Source: Evansella alkalicola
GTDB lineage: Bacteria; Bacillota; Bacilli; Bacillales; Salisediminibacteriaceae
NCBI RefSeq assembly: GCF_019042735.1
Contig: NZ_JAHQCR010000034.1
Location: 62,001-126,000 of the forward strand
Direction: 5' to 3'
DNA: 64,000 nt
Position 1 is the first letter of the stretch, and each line of letters starts with the position of its first letter. Positions 15,959 through 23,054 of this stretch are shown here, one piece after another. The translations under genes and the position numbers were made by a program. The notes beneath the pieces were generated by a model. The model ran no database searches, was not told the origin of the DNA, and saw nothing but the letters and a program-made list of their open reading frames with translations.

Positions 15959-17380
15959 ATGAATTTTTCAGAAATATGTACTATGTCTGCAACGGAATTG
16001 GCATTAATGATTCGTAATAAAATATTGACGTCTGTTGAAGTAGTAGAAGCTTATCTTGATCAAATTGAAAGGGTTAATCCATACATAAATGCAGTAGTTC
16101 AATATAACCGTGAGCATGCCTTGCAATTAGCGCAAAAAGCTGACGAGGATTTAGAAAATGGTGTCATTAGGGGAGAACTTCATGGTGTTCCTGTAACGAT
16201 CAAGGATGCAATTGATACAAAAGATTACATTACTACATATGGAGTAGAATCACGGTCTGCATATATGCCAAAGGTGGATGCAACAGTTGTTGCTCGTTTA
16301 CGTGATGCAGGTGCAATCATTCTTGGCAAAACCAATTTGCCAGAGTTATGTATGACTTTTGAGAGCAATAATAATATTTTCGGTCGCACAAATAATCCAT
16401 ATGATTTAACAAAAACTCCAGGTGGGAGCTCAGGTGGGGAAGCTGCGATTATTGCAGCTGGTGGTTCCCCCCTTGGAATTGGTAGCGATGCATCGGGGAG
16501 CATTCGACTTCCAAGTCACTATTGCGGAATTGCTGGGTTAAAACCAACGAGGGGAAGAGTGCCAGAAACAGGGCATATTCCACCAGGATTAGGTTTTTCC
16601 AATGAAGTTGGACCACTTGCTAGGTATGTGAAAGACCTAAGGACTTCCCTTGCAATTATTGAGGGAACAGATTCAAAGGATCCCACATGTACCTTTATAC
16701 CTTCCTCAGTCGGACAAAAAACTATGGAGTCAATGAAAATAGCTATTTACACAAATAATCAATTATATCCGCCTACACCAGAAACAGTGGGAGTGATCGA
16801 GAAGGCTGTTAATCTTTTGGAAGAAGAAGGAATAGACGTAGAGGAGTATTTTCCAGAGATGTTAAATGAGTTTTATAGTTTAAATTCTGTTATTAAAGAT
16901 CATTTCAATGACACCATTCCAGTCATGCAAGAGATCTATTCTAATAAAGATCTTTCTTTTGATGATGTCAATCTTATAGATACTTGGCTAGATCGCCTTG
17001 ATATTGACAAAAGTAATAAATATATGTCCGCAAGTGAACTATTTCTTTTGAATACGAAAGTTGATGTTCTTCGAAGTAAACTGATTCAAGATTTATCACA
17101 ATATGATGTCATCATATGTCCCGTTTGTGCAGGTCCAGCCATCCCACATGGTTCATCTCTAGATCCAACCACAGAGCATTCCTTTAACTACACCCGTCCA
17201 TATAACTGGTTAGGATTTCCCTCTGTTGTCTTTCGAGGTGGCCAGTCTGATGACGGTTTACCAATCGGAGTACAAGTAGTTGCGAAGCATTGGCGGGAGG
17301 ATATCGCCTTATTAGTGGCAGAATTCTTAGAAGAAAGAATGGAAGGCTGGCAGGCACCAGAGCTTTTCTTTCAATCTTGA
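15959..17380 (+). CDS. Amidase (amidase signature family)
   Basis: A 473-residue hydrolase of amide bonds, related to GatA. The Ser-cisSer-Lys triad is visible: the lysine in VTIKDAID near 80, the first serine in TPGGSSGGE near 155, and the nucleophile in GSDASGSIRLPS near 180. There is no signal peptide. No gatB or gatC is nearby, so a stand-alone amidase is more likely than the tRNA amidotransferase subunit. Start: ATG at 15959 after GGGGGAGAGGG; the five codons upstream lie inside that site. The substrate is unknown. Confidence 0.87.
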   Translation: MNFSEICTMSATELALMIRNKILTSVEVVEAYLDQIERVNPYINAVVQYNREHALQLAQKADEDLENGVIRGELHGVPVTIKDAIDTKDYITTYGVESRSAYMPKVDATVVARLRDAGAIILGKTNLPELCMTFESNNNIFGRTNNPYDLTKTPGGSSGGEAAIIAAGGSPLGIGSDASGSIRLPSHYCGIAGLKPTRGRVPETGHIPPGLGFSNEVGPLARYVKDLRTSLAIIEGTDSKDPTCTFIPSSVGQKTMESMKIAIYTNNQLYPPTPETVGVIEKAVNLLEEEGIDVEEYFPEMLNEFYSLNSVIKDHFNDTIPVMQEIYSNKDLSFDDVNLIDTWLDRLDIDKSNKYMSASELFLLNTKVDVLRSKLIQDLSQYDVIICPVCAGPAIPHGSSLDPTTEHSFNYTRPYNWLGFPSVVFRGGQSDDGLPIGVQVVAKHWREDIALLVAEFLEERMEGWQAPELFFQS

Positions 17381-17581
17381 TAAAAACTAATTTAGTCTTA
17401 TTGAATATGCCGGAAATGAGTCAGATGATGATATGCATCCAATCGATGTGTGACTTAGTTTATAGATATGAGTGAACAGGCAACTGGTTGGGGAGAGGTT
17501 AAATAGATAGAGGTGGCTGGTCCAACGGTCTCGAAAAGTGGGAAAAAGGAAGAACTCACGCTTGATTGAGGTGTGAACGAA
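17381..17581. other. Spacer before the tandem array, no gene seen
   Basis: About 200 nt between the amidase stop and the 52-nt repeat array. No terminator with a clear T-run, no coding frame with a ribosome binding site. The short open frames here read through into the repeats. Confidence 0.4.
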
Positions 17582-17893
17582 CGCGAAAATAGCTAAAAAG
17601 CCAAAACTCACGTGCGATAAGCCGGCAATCGCACGTGAAAATAGCTAAAAAGCCGAAACTCGCGTTCGATAAGGTAGCAATCGCACGTGAAAATAGCTAA
17701 AAAGCCAAAACTCGCGTTCGATAGGCCAGCAATCGCACACGAAATTAGCTAAAAAGCCAAAACTCGCGTTCGATAAGCCAGCAATCGCACGCGAAAATAG
17801 CTAAAAAGCAAAAACTCGCGTTCGATAAGCTAGCAATCGCACGCGAGATTAGCTAAAAAGCCAAAACTCGCGTTCGATAAGCCGGCAATCGCC
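17582..17893. repeat. Six-copy 52-nt tandem repeat
   Basis: TAGCTAAAAAG starts at 17590, 17642, 17694, 17746, 17798 and 17850, exactly 52 nt apart with substitutions but no indels. Each unit contains an inverted repeat, TCGCGTTCGAT and ATCGCACGCGA (one mismatch), and an A-rich spacer. The units are alike throughout, with no unique spacers, so it is not CRISPR. It lies between the amidase gene and the 3' end of selD. Confidence 0.9.
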
Positions 17894-17941
17894 TACAAAT
17901 GAATAAACTTAAATGAAACTTCAAACAAAAATCAAACTCAT

Positions 17942-19003
17942 TTAATCAACATAAATTGCTTTTTCCCGCTTCTCCACGACACTTCCAATAATCTTTGCTT
18001 CAGAAATACCAAGCTCTTCTAGATATTTCACGTACCGTATGGAATCAGTTTCAGGTAAACTAACAAGAAGGCCGCCAGAGGTGATAGCATCGCATAGAAT
18101 AAGCTGATCTACATCACTAACGGATTCCCCGTATTCTACTACATTTTCAAGCCATTTATGATTCGATTTGGATCCACCAGGAACAACGCCTTGCTCAGCC
18201 AATTCCTTCGTTCCATCGAGCATAGGAACATCAGAAAGACTTATTTTAAAGCTTACATCACTACCTTTGGCCATTTCAAAACCGTGCCCCATAAGGCCGA
18301 AGCCAGTGACATCAGTAACAGCGTTAGGGGAGAAGTCTTTAAGTGCTTCACAAGCTGTTCGATTTAAAGCGGCCATCGTTTTCGTTACCAATGCAGCTTG
18401 CTCCTTTGAAGTTTTATCCCGCTTGATGCCCGTCGTTAAAATACCTACGCCGATAGGCTTTGTAAGTACTAATTTATCACCGGGCTGTGCGCCTACGTTT
18501 TTAAATATACGGTCTGGATGAACGACGCCTGTTACGCTAAGTCCAAATTTTGGTTCCGCATCATCGATGGAGTGCCCACCAGCAATCACAGCACCAGCCT
18601 CGTCCACTTTATCTGCAGCACCCTTTAAAATCTCTGCTAGCATTTCATGTGGTAGTTTCTTAATTGGGAATCCCACGATATTTAAAACGGTTGTCGGTTC
18701 TCCGCCCATGGCGTAAACATCACTTAAGGCATTTGCTGCCGCAATTTGTCCGAACATATATGGATCATCAACAATCGGTGTGAAGTAATCAACGGTTTGA
18801 ATCAAGGCGATTTCATCAGTTAGCTTGTATACTCCTCCATCATCAGAAGTATCGTGTCCAACAAGGAGTCTTTCATTTTTCGATGTTTGAGGTAAATGAC
18901 GCAGCACCTGCGCTAGGTCACTAGGACCAATTTTGCATCCTCAGCCAGCTTTTGATGACATGGCTGTAAGTCTAAATTCCTGTTCTTTCCCTTGTCCTTC
19001 CAT
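17942..19003 (-). CDS. selD: Selenide, water dikinase SelD (selenoprotein)
   Basis: Makes selenophosphate from selenide and ATP, the selenium donor for Sec-tRNA. A UGA codon at 18943-18941 falls at residue 21, in KAGUGCKIGPSDL, exactly where Escherichia coli SelD has its catalytic Cys17; the following K24 matches the essential Lys20. Reading UGA as Sec gives 353 residues, the normal family length, from an ATG at 19003 with GGAGGTG. Without it the frame appears to begin at LRHLP, which loses the active site. The rest is the AIRS-like ATP-binding fold (GGVYKLTDEIALIQT, NALSDVYAMGG, AGGHSIDD). A small hairpin follows the UGA. The gene is divergent from the SelW-like gene. Confidence 0.96.
18916..18943 (-). 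promoter_or_regulatory. Candidate bacterial SECIS hairpin of selD
   Basis: Twelve nt after the UGA, GGTC pairs with GACC around the loop CTAGT, which carries a G in the loop as expected of SelB-binding hairpins. The core stem is only 4 bp. Confidence 0.5.
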
Positions 19004-19114
19004 CCGTAGCACCTCCTACATTCCATCTAAGCATGATTTTTGAATCATCACAAACACTATTATAAAATGTAATTGTATATTTAACAAAATTTTCATGGAA
19101 AAGGGGTATGTTCT

Positions 19115-19351
19115 ATGAGTTACAAAATTTCAGTCGAGTTTTGCCAGCAGTGAAACTACGCGCCAAAAGCTGCGAGTTTCGCAGAAGAACTATTTAATCA
19201 TTTCCGAGCTAATATTGAGAATTTGAATTTAATCGCCAGTTCAGGGGGAGCTTTTGAAGTGACCGTGAATGGGGAAAAAATTTATTCGAAGTTAGAAAAG
19301 GGAGAATTCCCTGACACACAAGAGATTATTAAAAAGATGGAGTCACTTTAG
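19115..19351 (+). CDS. SelW-like selenoprotein (Rdx family, CxxU)
   Basis: A 78-residue protein if the in-frame UGA at 19151-19153 is read as Sec. The N-terminus, a strand followed by FCQQU with C10 and U13, is the CxxU redox motif of the Rdx (SelW/SelT/SelH) thioredoxin-like family, and the C-terminal half (GGAFEVTVNGEKIYSK, GEFPDTQEI) matches that family's second strand-turn-helix unit. Both sides of the UGA are needed for the fold. ATG at 19115 has AAAAGGGG upstream, and a 6-bp hairpin follows the UGA. It is divergent from selD and 0.7 kb from selA. Members are thought to be thiol redox proteins; the partner is unknown. Confidence 0.92.
19154..19184 (+). promoter_or_regulatory. Candidate bacterial SECIS hairpin of the SelW-like gene
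   Basis: Sixteen nt after the UGA, CTGCGA (19170-19175) pairs perfectly with TCGCAG (19179-19184) around GTT. The spacing and loop G fit recognition by SelB. Confidence 0.72.
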
Positions 19352-19444
19352 TACAAATATATAACATCAGGACAGGAACTTATGAAACCTTAAAAATATA
19401 TGATGGCCAAAGGAATCATCAAATAACATTGGCCACTGGTAGTG

Positions 19445-19490
19445 TAACAGCCATTCTCTTTTTTTACATGGAGAATGGCTGTTATTGTAT
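19445..19490 (+). terminator. Hairpin terminator after the SelW-like gene
   Basis: A perfect 14-bp stem, TAACAGCCATTCTC with its reverse complement, around a 12-nt loop; the T-run after it is poor. Confidence 0.6.
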
Positions 19491-19610
19491 CTAAAGAAAA
19501 CAGAACTAACATTGAAATCCTTTTTAACTTAGCTTGTAAATTTTGTATAATAAGTATAGAGGAAAAATTTTCATTTTCATTATTTCATTTTATAAGGGGA
19601 GTGGGGAACA

Positions 19611-19748
19611 TTGAAAAGTAAGTTTTGGAAGGGTGCAGGGGTCGGTATAGGAATTGGACTAGCTTTTTATTTCCTAAGTGTTTATAAGGAAAATAAAGAA
19701 ACGGAGAGAGTCAGAAAAGAACGAGATACGTTTGGAACTGGAGAATAA
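19611..19748 (+). CDS. Short single-span membrane protein
   Basis: A 45-residue frame beginning with TTG, eight nt after AAGGGGAGTGGGG. It has a basic start (KSKFWKG), one glycine-rich hydrophobic segment (about 8-24) and a charged tail. The sequence type (GVGIGIGLAFYF) recalls small Bacillus membrane proteins of unknown role. A terminator follows directly, so it is a complete unit between the two selenium genes. Confidence 0.6.
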   Translation: MKSKFWKGAGVGIGIGLAFYFLSVYKENKETERVRKERDTFGTGE

Positions 19749-19771
19749 GCAACATAATATGAGTAGAACGG

Positions 19772-19803
19772 AAAAAAGGTGGCCGAATAGGACCACCTTT
19801 TTC
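19772..19803 (+). terminator. Intrinsic terminator
   Basis: AAAAAGGTGG pairs with CCACCTTTTT around a 10-nt loop. Confidence 0.85.
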
Positions 19804-20075
19804 CTAGAGTGATACAGACCGTCTGGGGTACTGGCGATGTTTGTCTTTCGGAAACACCTCATTTTTCGATCGTTTTTTTTCCTTGATGCGTTTATTGCTT
19901 GTTACAAGTACAAGCGAACCACCCCTCAAGGTTTATTACGTCGAAACCCTTTTCAAACTGTATCTTCTCATTTTGAAGAAAGAATCGATTGACTCCCTCT
20001 TCACTATATATGATGACCGAAATGCCTGGTATTATTTATGGAAAAATATAGATTTACGAACTGGAGCGATAAAGA
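19804..20075. other. Region upstream of selA, no gene seen
   Basis: About 270 nt. An open frame from 19841 to 20155 overlaps the start of selA and has no ribosome binding site, so it is not counted. The selA promoter presumably lies here; I see no strong match. Confidence 0.4.
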
Positions 20076-21533
20076 ATGTCAAACCCAATGCGGCAATTAC
20101 CTGCAGTACATACAATTATGGAAGAGATGGACAAGTGTATAGAAGGCCAATATGAGGGGATCGGCGGCCAACACATTCCAAAGGACGTCATAAAGGAATG
20201 GGTGCAACAGCATTTAGAAGAGTTGCGTTCAGATATTCTGGACAAGCCATCTTCATTTGAAGGAGTGACCAAGGAAGAACTACAGCAAAACATTTTTCAA
20301 AAAATAATAAAGGATATGAAATCATACCGACCTTTCAAGCTACAACGCGTAATCAATGGTACGGGAACTGTACTCCATACGAATATTGGTAGGGCACGAT
20401 TAAGTGAACTTGCAGTCGAACGTGTTGTAGAAACTGCCAAGCATTATAGCACATTGGAGTATAATATTGACGCAGGTGAGCGTGGCTCGAGGCATGATAT
20501 TTTGCAGGATTTACTTCTGAAAGCAACAGGTGGCGAAGCGGCGATGGTTGTGAATAACAATGCGGCCGCTGTTTACCTTATTCTCCGTGGTCTTTGTCGT
20601 GGGAAGGAAGTAATTGTTTCAAGGGGGGAGTTGGTGGAAATTGGTGGTTCCTTTCGCGTTTCCACTATTATGGAAGAGAGTGACGCTACTTTGATTGAAG
20701 TTGGGACGACGAACAAGACACACGCTTATGATTATAAGGATGCCATTACGGAACAGACTGGTATGTTGATGAAAGTGCATACGAGTAATTTTAAGACAGT
20801 AGGCTTTACGAAAGAGGTATCTTCAGGTGAATTAAAGGAAATTGCCAATACCAACTCCAACGGGAATGGCGAAAACATCATAGTATATGAAGATTTAGGA
20901 AGCGGATCTTTATATCCTTTCCGCCATGATGGAATTGGCGAGGAGCCAGTGGTCAAAGAATCACTGCAATCAGGTGCAGATATCATTTCCTTTAGTGGAG
21001 ATAAATTACTTGGAGGTCCACAAGCAGGTATTATTGTTGGTAAAAAAGCGTTGATTGACCGATTAAAAAAGCACCCGTTAGCAAGAGTGTTGCGTGTAGA
21101 TAAAATGACCCTTGCAGCACTAGAAGCAACTTTACATACCTTTGTATACAGTAATGAGGTTGAAAAGGAAAATCCAACTGTCCGTGACATTCTCCAGACG
21201 GAAGAGGAAATTGAAAGGAAGGTGGACAATTTCTTAGGGGAATTGGAGAAGTTGTTTGGAGCTCTTGGGACCGAATCCATTACTGTTGGAAAAATAAAGG
21301 AAACCTCTTTGATCGGGGGAGGTACAATGCCAACTGTAGAAAGGCCAACAGTGGGGATTACTTTATCGAAGTTAGACTATAGCCCCAACGGTTTGGAGAA
21401 GTTGTTACGAACATTGAAAATCCCGGTCATTTGCCGTGTGAAAGGGGAGCACGTTTTTATTGATTTCCGAACAATTGCTGAAGACGAAATTTCATTGCTT
21501 GTAAAAAATATAATCGAAGTAGGGAAAGCTTAA
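20076..21533 (+). CDS. selA: L-seryl-tRNA(Sec) selenium transferase SelA
   Basis: A 485-residue pyridoxal-phosphate enzyme that replaces the serine hydroxyl on tRNA-Sec with selenium from selenophosphate; the family forms large decamers. The N-terminal 70 residues are the tRNA-binding helical domain. The family block LQRVINGTGTVLHTNIGRA follows, then the active site SFSGDKLLGGPQAGI with the cofactor lysine at K310. The C-terminal domain ends HVFIDFRTI. Full length for the family. Start ATG at 20076 has GGAG at nine nt. It forms a selenium cluster with selD and the SelW-like gene but has its own terminator. Confidence 0.97.
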   Translation: MSNPMRQLPAVHTIMEEMDKCIEGQYEGIGGQHIPKDVIKEWVQQHLEELRSDILDKPSSFEGVTKEELQQNIFQKIIKDMKSYRPFKLQRVINGTGTVLHTNIGRARLSELAVERVVETAKHYSTLEYNIDAGERGSRHDILQDLLLKATGGEAAMVVNNNAAAVYLILRGLCRGKEVIVSRGELVEIGGSFRVSTIMEESDATLIEVGTTNKTHAYDYKDAITEQTGMLMKVHTSNFKTVGFTKEVSSGELKEIANTNSNGNGENIIVYEDLGSGSLYPFRHDGIGEEPVVKESLQSGADIISFSGDKLLGGPQAGIIVGKKALIDRLKKHPLARVLRVDKMTLAALEATLHTFVYSNEVEKENPTVRDILQTEEEIERKVDNFLGELEKLFGALGTESITVGKIKETSLIGGGTMPTVERPTVGITLSKLDYSPNGLEKLLRTLKIPVICRVKGEHVFIDFRTIAEDEISLLVKNIIEVGKA

Positions 21534-21596
21534 TTTTAGCACGTCAGATAAGTTTTTATGTTTGTGTACTAATTCATGAATCAAGTCAAATACAAA

Positions 21597-21634
21597 AATT
21601 ACCGGACGAAGTTGTATCGTCCGGTAATTTACGA
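21597..21634. terminator. Bidirectional terminator between selA and sspP
   Basis: AAATTACCGGACGA pairs perfectly with TCGTCCGGTAATTT around 7 nt. It lies between converging genes. Confidence 0.75.
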
Positions 21635-21645
21635 TGCAATCCTGA

Positions 21646-21783
21646 TTAACCTTCTGCATCCGTTTGAGGGACTTGATTACGTTTTTTCACTTTTTTCGAA
21701 CCAGATAAAGGCTCAGGTTGGCCACTTCTTTGATTTTTTGGTGAGTTTCTTCGTTGATCCTTATGTGTGTTTTTTTCAGTCAT
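21646..21783 (-). CDS. sspP: Small acid-soluble spore protein P
   Basis: A 45-residue basic protein with the SspP signature GQPEPLSGSKKVKKRN in its centre. SspP is a minor protein of the spore core made in the forespore. ATG at 21783 follows GGGGGA. On the minus strand a sigma-G-like pair can be seen upstream (GAATG, 18 nt, AAAAATA). Its place next to sspO and aconitase matches B. subtilis. Confidence 0.88.
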   Translation of the reverse strand: MTEKNTHKDQRRNSPKNQRSGQPEPLSGSKKVKKRNQVPQTDAEG

Positions 21784-21912
21784 TTTGTATTCCCCCTCGA
21801 CTTTTATTTTTACCGCCTAATAGTAATTTCATTCGAGCAAAACATGGCATGCATAAACACCATCTAGTGATAAACAATATAATTGATTGTATTTAAGATA
21901 AGGGGGAGAACC

Positions 21913-22167
21913 ATGCCATATCATAAGAATAAACGTCAAGGATTCGAAGCTGCACAGCAGGCGTACGTTCAGTTTCAGGAGGCATTTGAGAATTTACATC
22001 CAGAAGATTCAGACTATGGTCACCAGTTTAAGATTGCTGAACAAGAATTAGACGAAGCAATACAAGTCATTCAAAAAGCACATATGAATGCTTCAGAACA
22101 TCAGCGAAAGCAGTTGGAAATGTACTCGAGGGAAATTGAAAGATATAAACAAGAATTAATGGAATAG
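21913..22167 (+). CDS. Small helical protein, YtzC/DUF2524-like
   Basis: An 84-residue helical hairpin-type protein. From memory it resembles the DUF2524 (YtzC) family in its pattern of AAQQAY, AEQELDEA and EHQRKQLE; the role is unknown. ATG at 21913 has AGGGGGAGAA directly upstream; a longer frame to 21883 has none. It is inserted between sspP and sspO. Confidence 0.6.
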   Translation: MPYHKNKRQGFEAAQQAYVQFQEAFENLHPEDSDYGHQFKIAEQELDEAIQVIQKAHMNASEHQRKQLEMYSREIERYKQELME

Positions 22168-22215
22168 ATGAGTGAAGTGAAAGCCTTGATCAAATGGATC
22201 AAGGCTTCTTTCTGT

Positions 22216-22653
22216 CCAGTTTTTGTGGCCGACTACCAAGGCGCATGCGCTTTTCATTGTCTAGCTTCAGCGCCTATCGGCCCAAGAAACTTCCTTCACC
22301 TCGTCTACGATAAGTCAACATCAACTCACTCCGTTCGTTGTGTTTCCTTTATCTCACTCGGCTCAGTCCAGTTTTTGTGGCCGATGACCAAGGCGCCTGC
22401 GCTTTTCTTTGTCTAGCTTCAGCGCCTATCGGCCCAAGAAACTTCCTTCAACTCGTCTACGATAAGTCAACATCAACTCACTCCGTTCGTTGTGTTTCCT
22501 TTATCTCACGATAGCTTCTTCGAATTAGCTCCTCCAACGAGCGTTTACATCACGAATATGCTTCGAGTTGCCTCGACGGATACGCTACAGAGCTTTACTA
22601 GTAGAGGAAGAGGCAGTTTTTGTGGCCGATGACCAAGGCGCCTGCGCTTTTCT
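22216..22653. repeat. Two and a third copies of a 142-nt dispersed repeat
   Basis: Copy one is 22216-22357 and copy two 22368-22509, both 142 nt and nearly identical. A third, 5'-part copy is 22614-22653, ending next to the sspO stop. Each holds AAGGCGC, TGCGCTTTTC and CTAGCTTCAGCGCCTA, which can fold into a hairpin. A relative lies at 60040-60206. Open frames through the copies are not genes. Confidence 0.85.
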
Positions 22654-22655
22654 TA

Positions 22656-22805
22656 CTACTGTCGCTTCTTTGTTTTTTTATTGAATTGACGTTCTTCGGC
22701 AGAAAGTGGCTCGTTGCCATTTCCTTCCTGATAACCAGCACCTTTTCCTTGCGCCTTTGCATCGTTCATGCCAGGTCGAATGTGGTTTGCTCTACTTTTT
22801 GTCAT
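22656..22805 (-). CDS. sspO: Small acid-soluble spore protein O
   Basis: A 49-residue basic protein matching SspO: ANHIRPGMNDAKAQGKGAGY, then NEPLSAEERQFNKKTKKRQ. It is a minor spore core protein expressed in the forespore. ATG at 22805 with GGAGGTG upstream; an in-frame start at 22916 is not credible. Its 3' end abuts a dispersed repeat. Divergent from aconitase, as in B. subtilis. Confidence 0.92.
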   Translation of the reverse strand: MTKSRANHIRPGMNDAKAQGKGAGYQEGNGNEPLSAEERQFNKKTKKRQ

Positions 22806-22998
22806 GATTGAACACCTCCAAATGTTAGTGTGTTCAATGCATAATAATTTATAAAAATACTTTTTTGTATTAAAATACAAAGTGCCGTCAAAATGGAGGA
22901 CACTATCCTTGCGCATTGTCCTTTTTAAAGCGCTGTATTATATCACATTTAAAATTATGGTGCGAATATAAATTTTGACAAATTTCCGAATAAAGGTT

Positions 22999-23026
22999 TT
23001 AGACAATTTTGAATATGTGTTATATG
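22999..23026 (+). promoter_or_regulatory. Possible aconitase promoter
   Basis: TTAGAC at 22999 and TATATG at 23021, separated by 16 nt, lie 29 nt before the start codon. A TTGACA at 22975 is a second -35 candidate with a poor -10. Confidence 0.35.
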
Positions 23027-23054
23027 ATAGAGTTTGAAGGAGGGAATATTACAT

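Noticed and set aside
15959..17380. GatA subunit of the Glu-tRNA amidotransferase
   Set aside because: No gatC or gatB is adjacent, and the sequence is nearer to stand-alone amidases.
17582..17893. CRISPR array
   Set aside because: The whole 52-nt unit is repeated; there are no unique spacers, and no cas genes are near.
17942..18907. selD beginning at the first ATG-type start after the UGA
   Set aside because: This drops the active site and the ribosome binding site; the UGA-containing frame to 19003 restores normal length and motifs.
19841..20155. A 104-residue protein upstream of selA
   Set aside because: It overlaps the selA start, lacks a ribosome binding site and has odd composition.
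22168..22416. Small proteins in the 142-nt repeat
   Set aside because: They are frames through repeated intergenic DNA without start signals.
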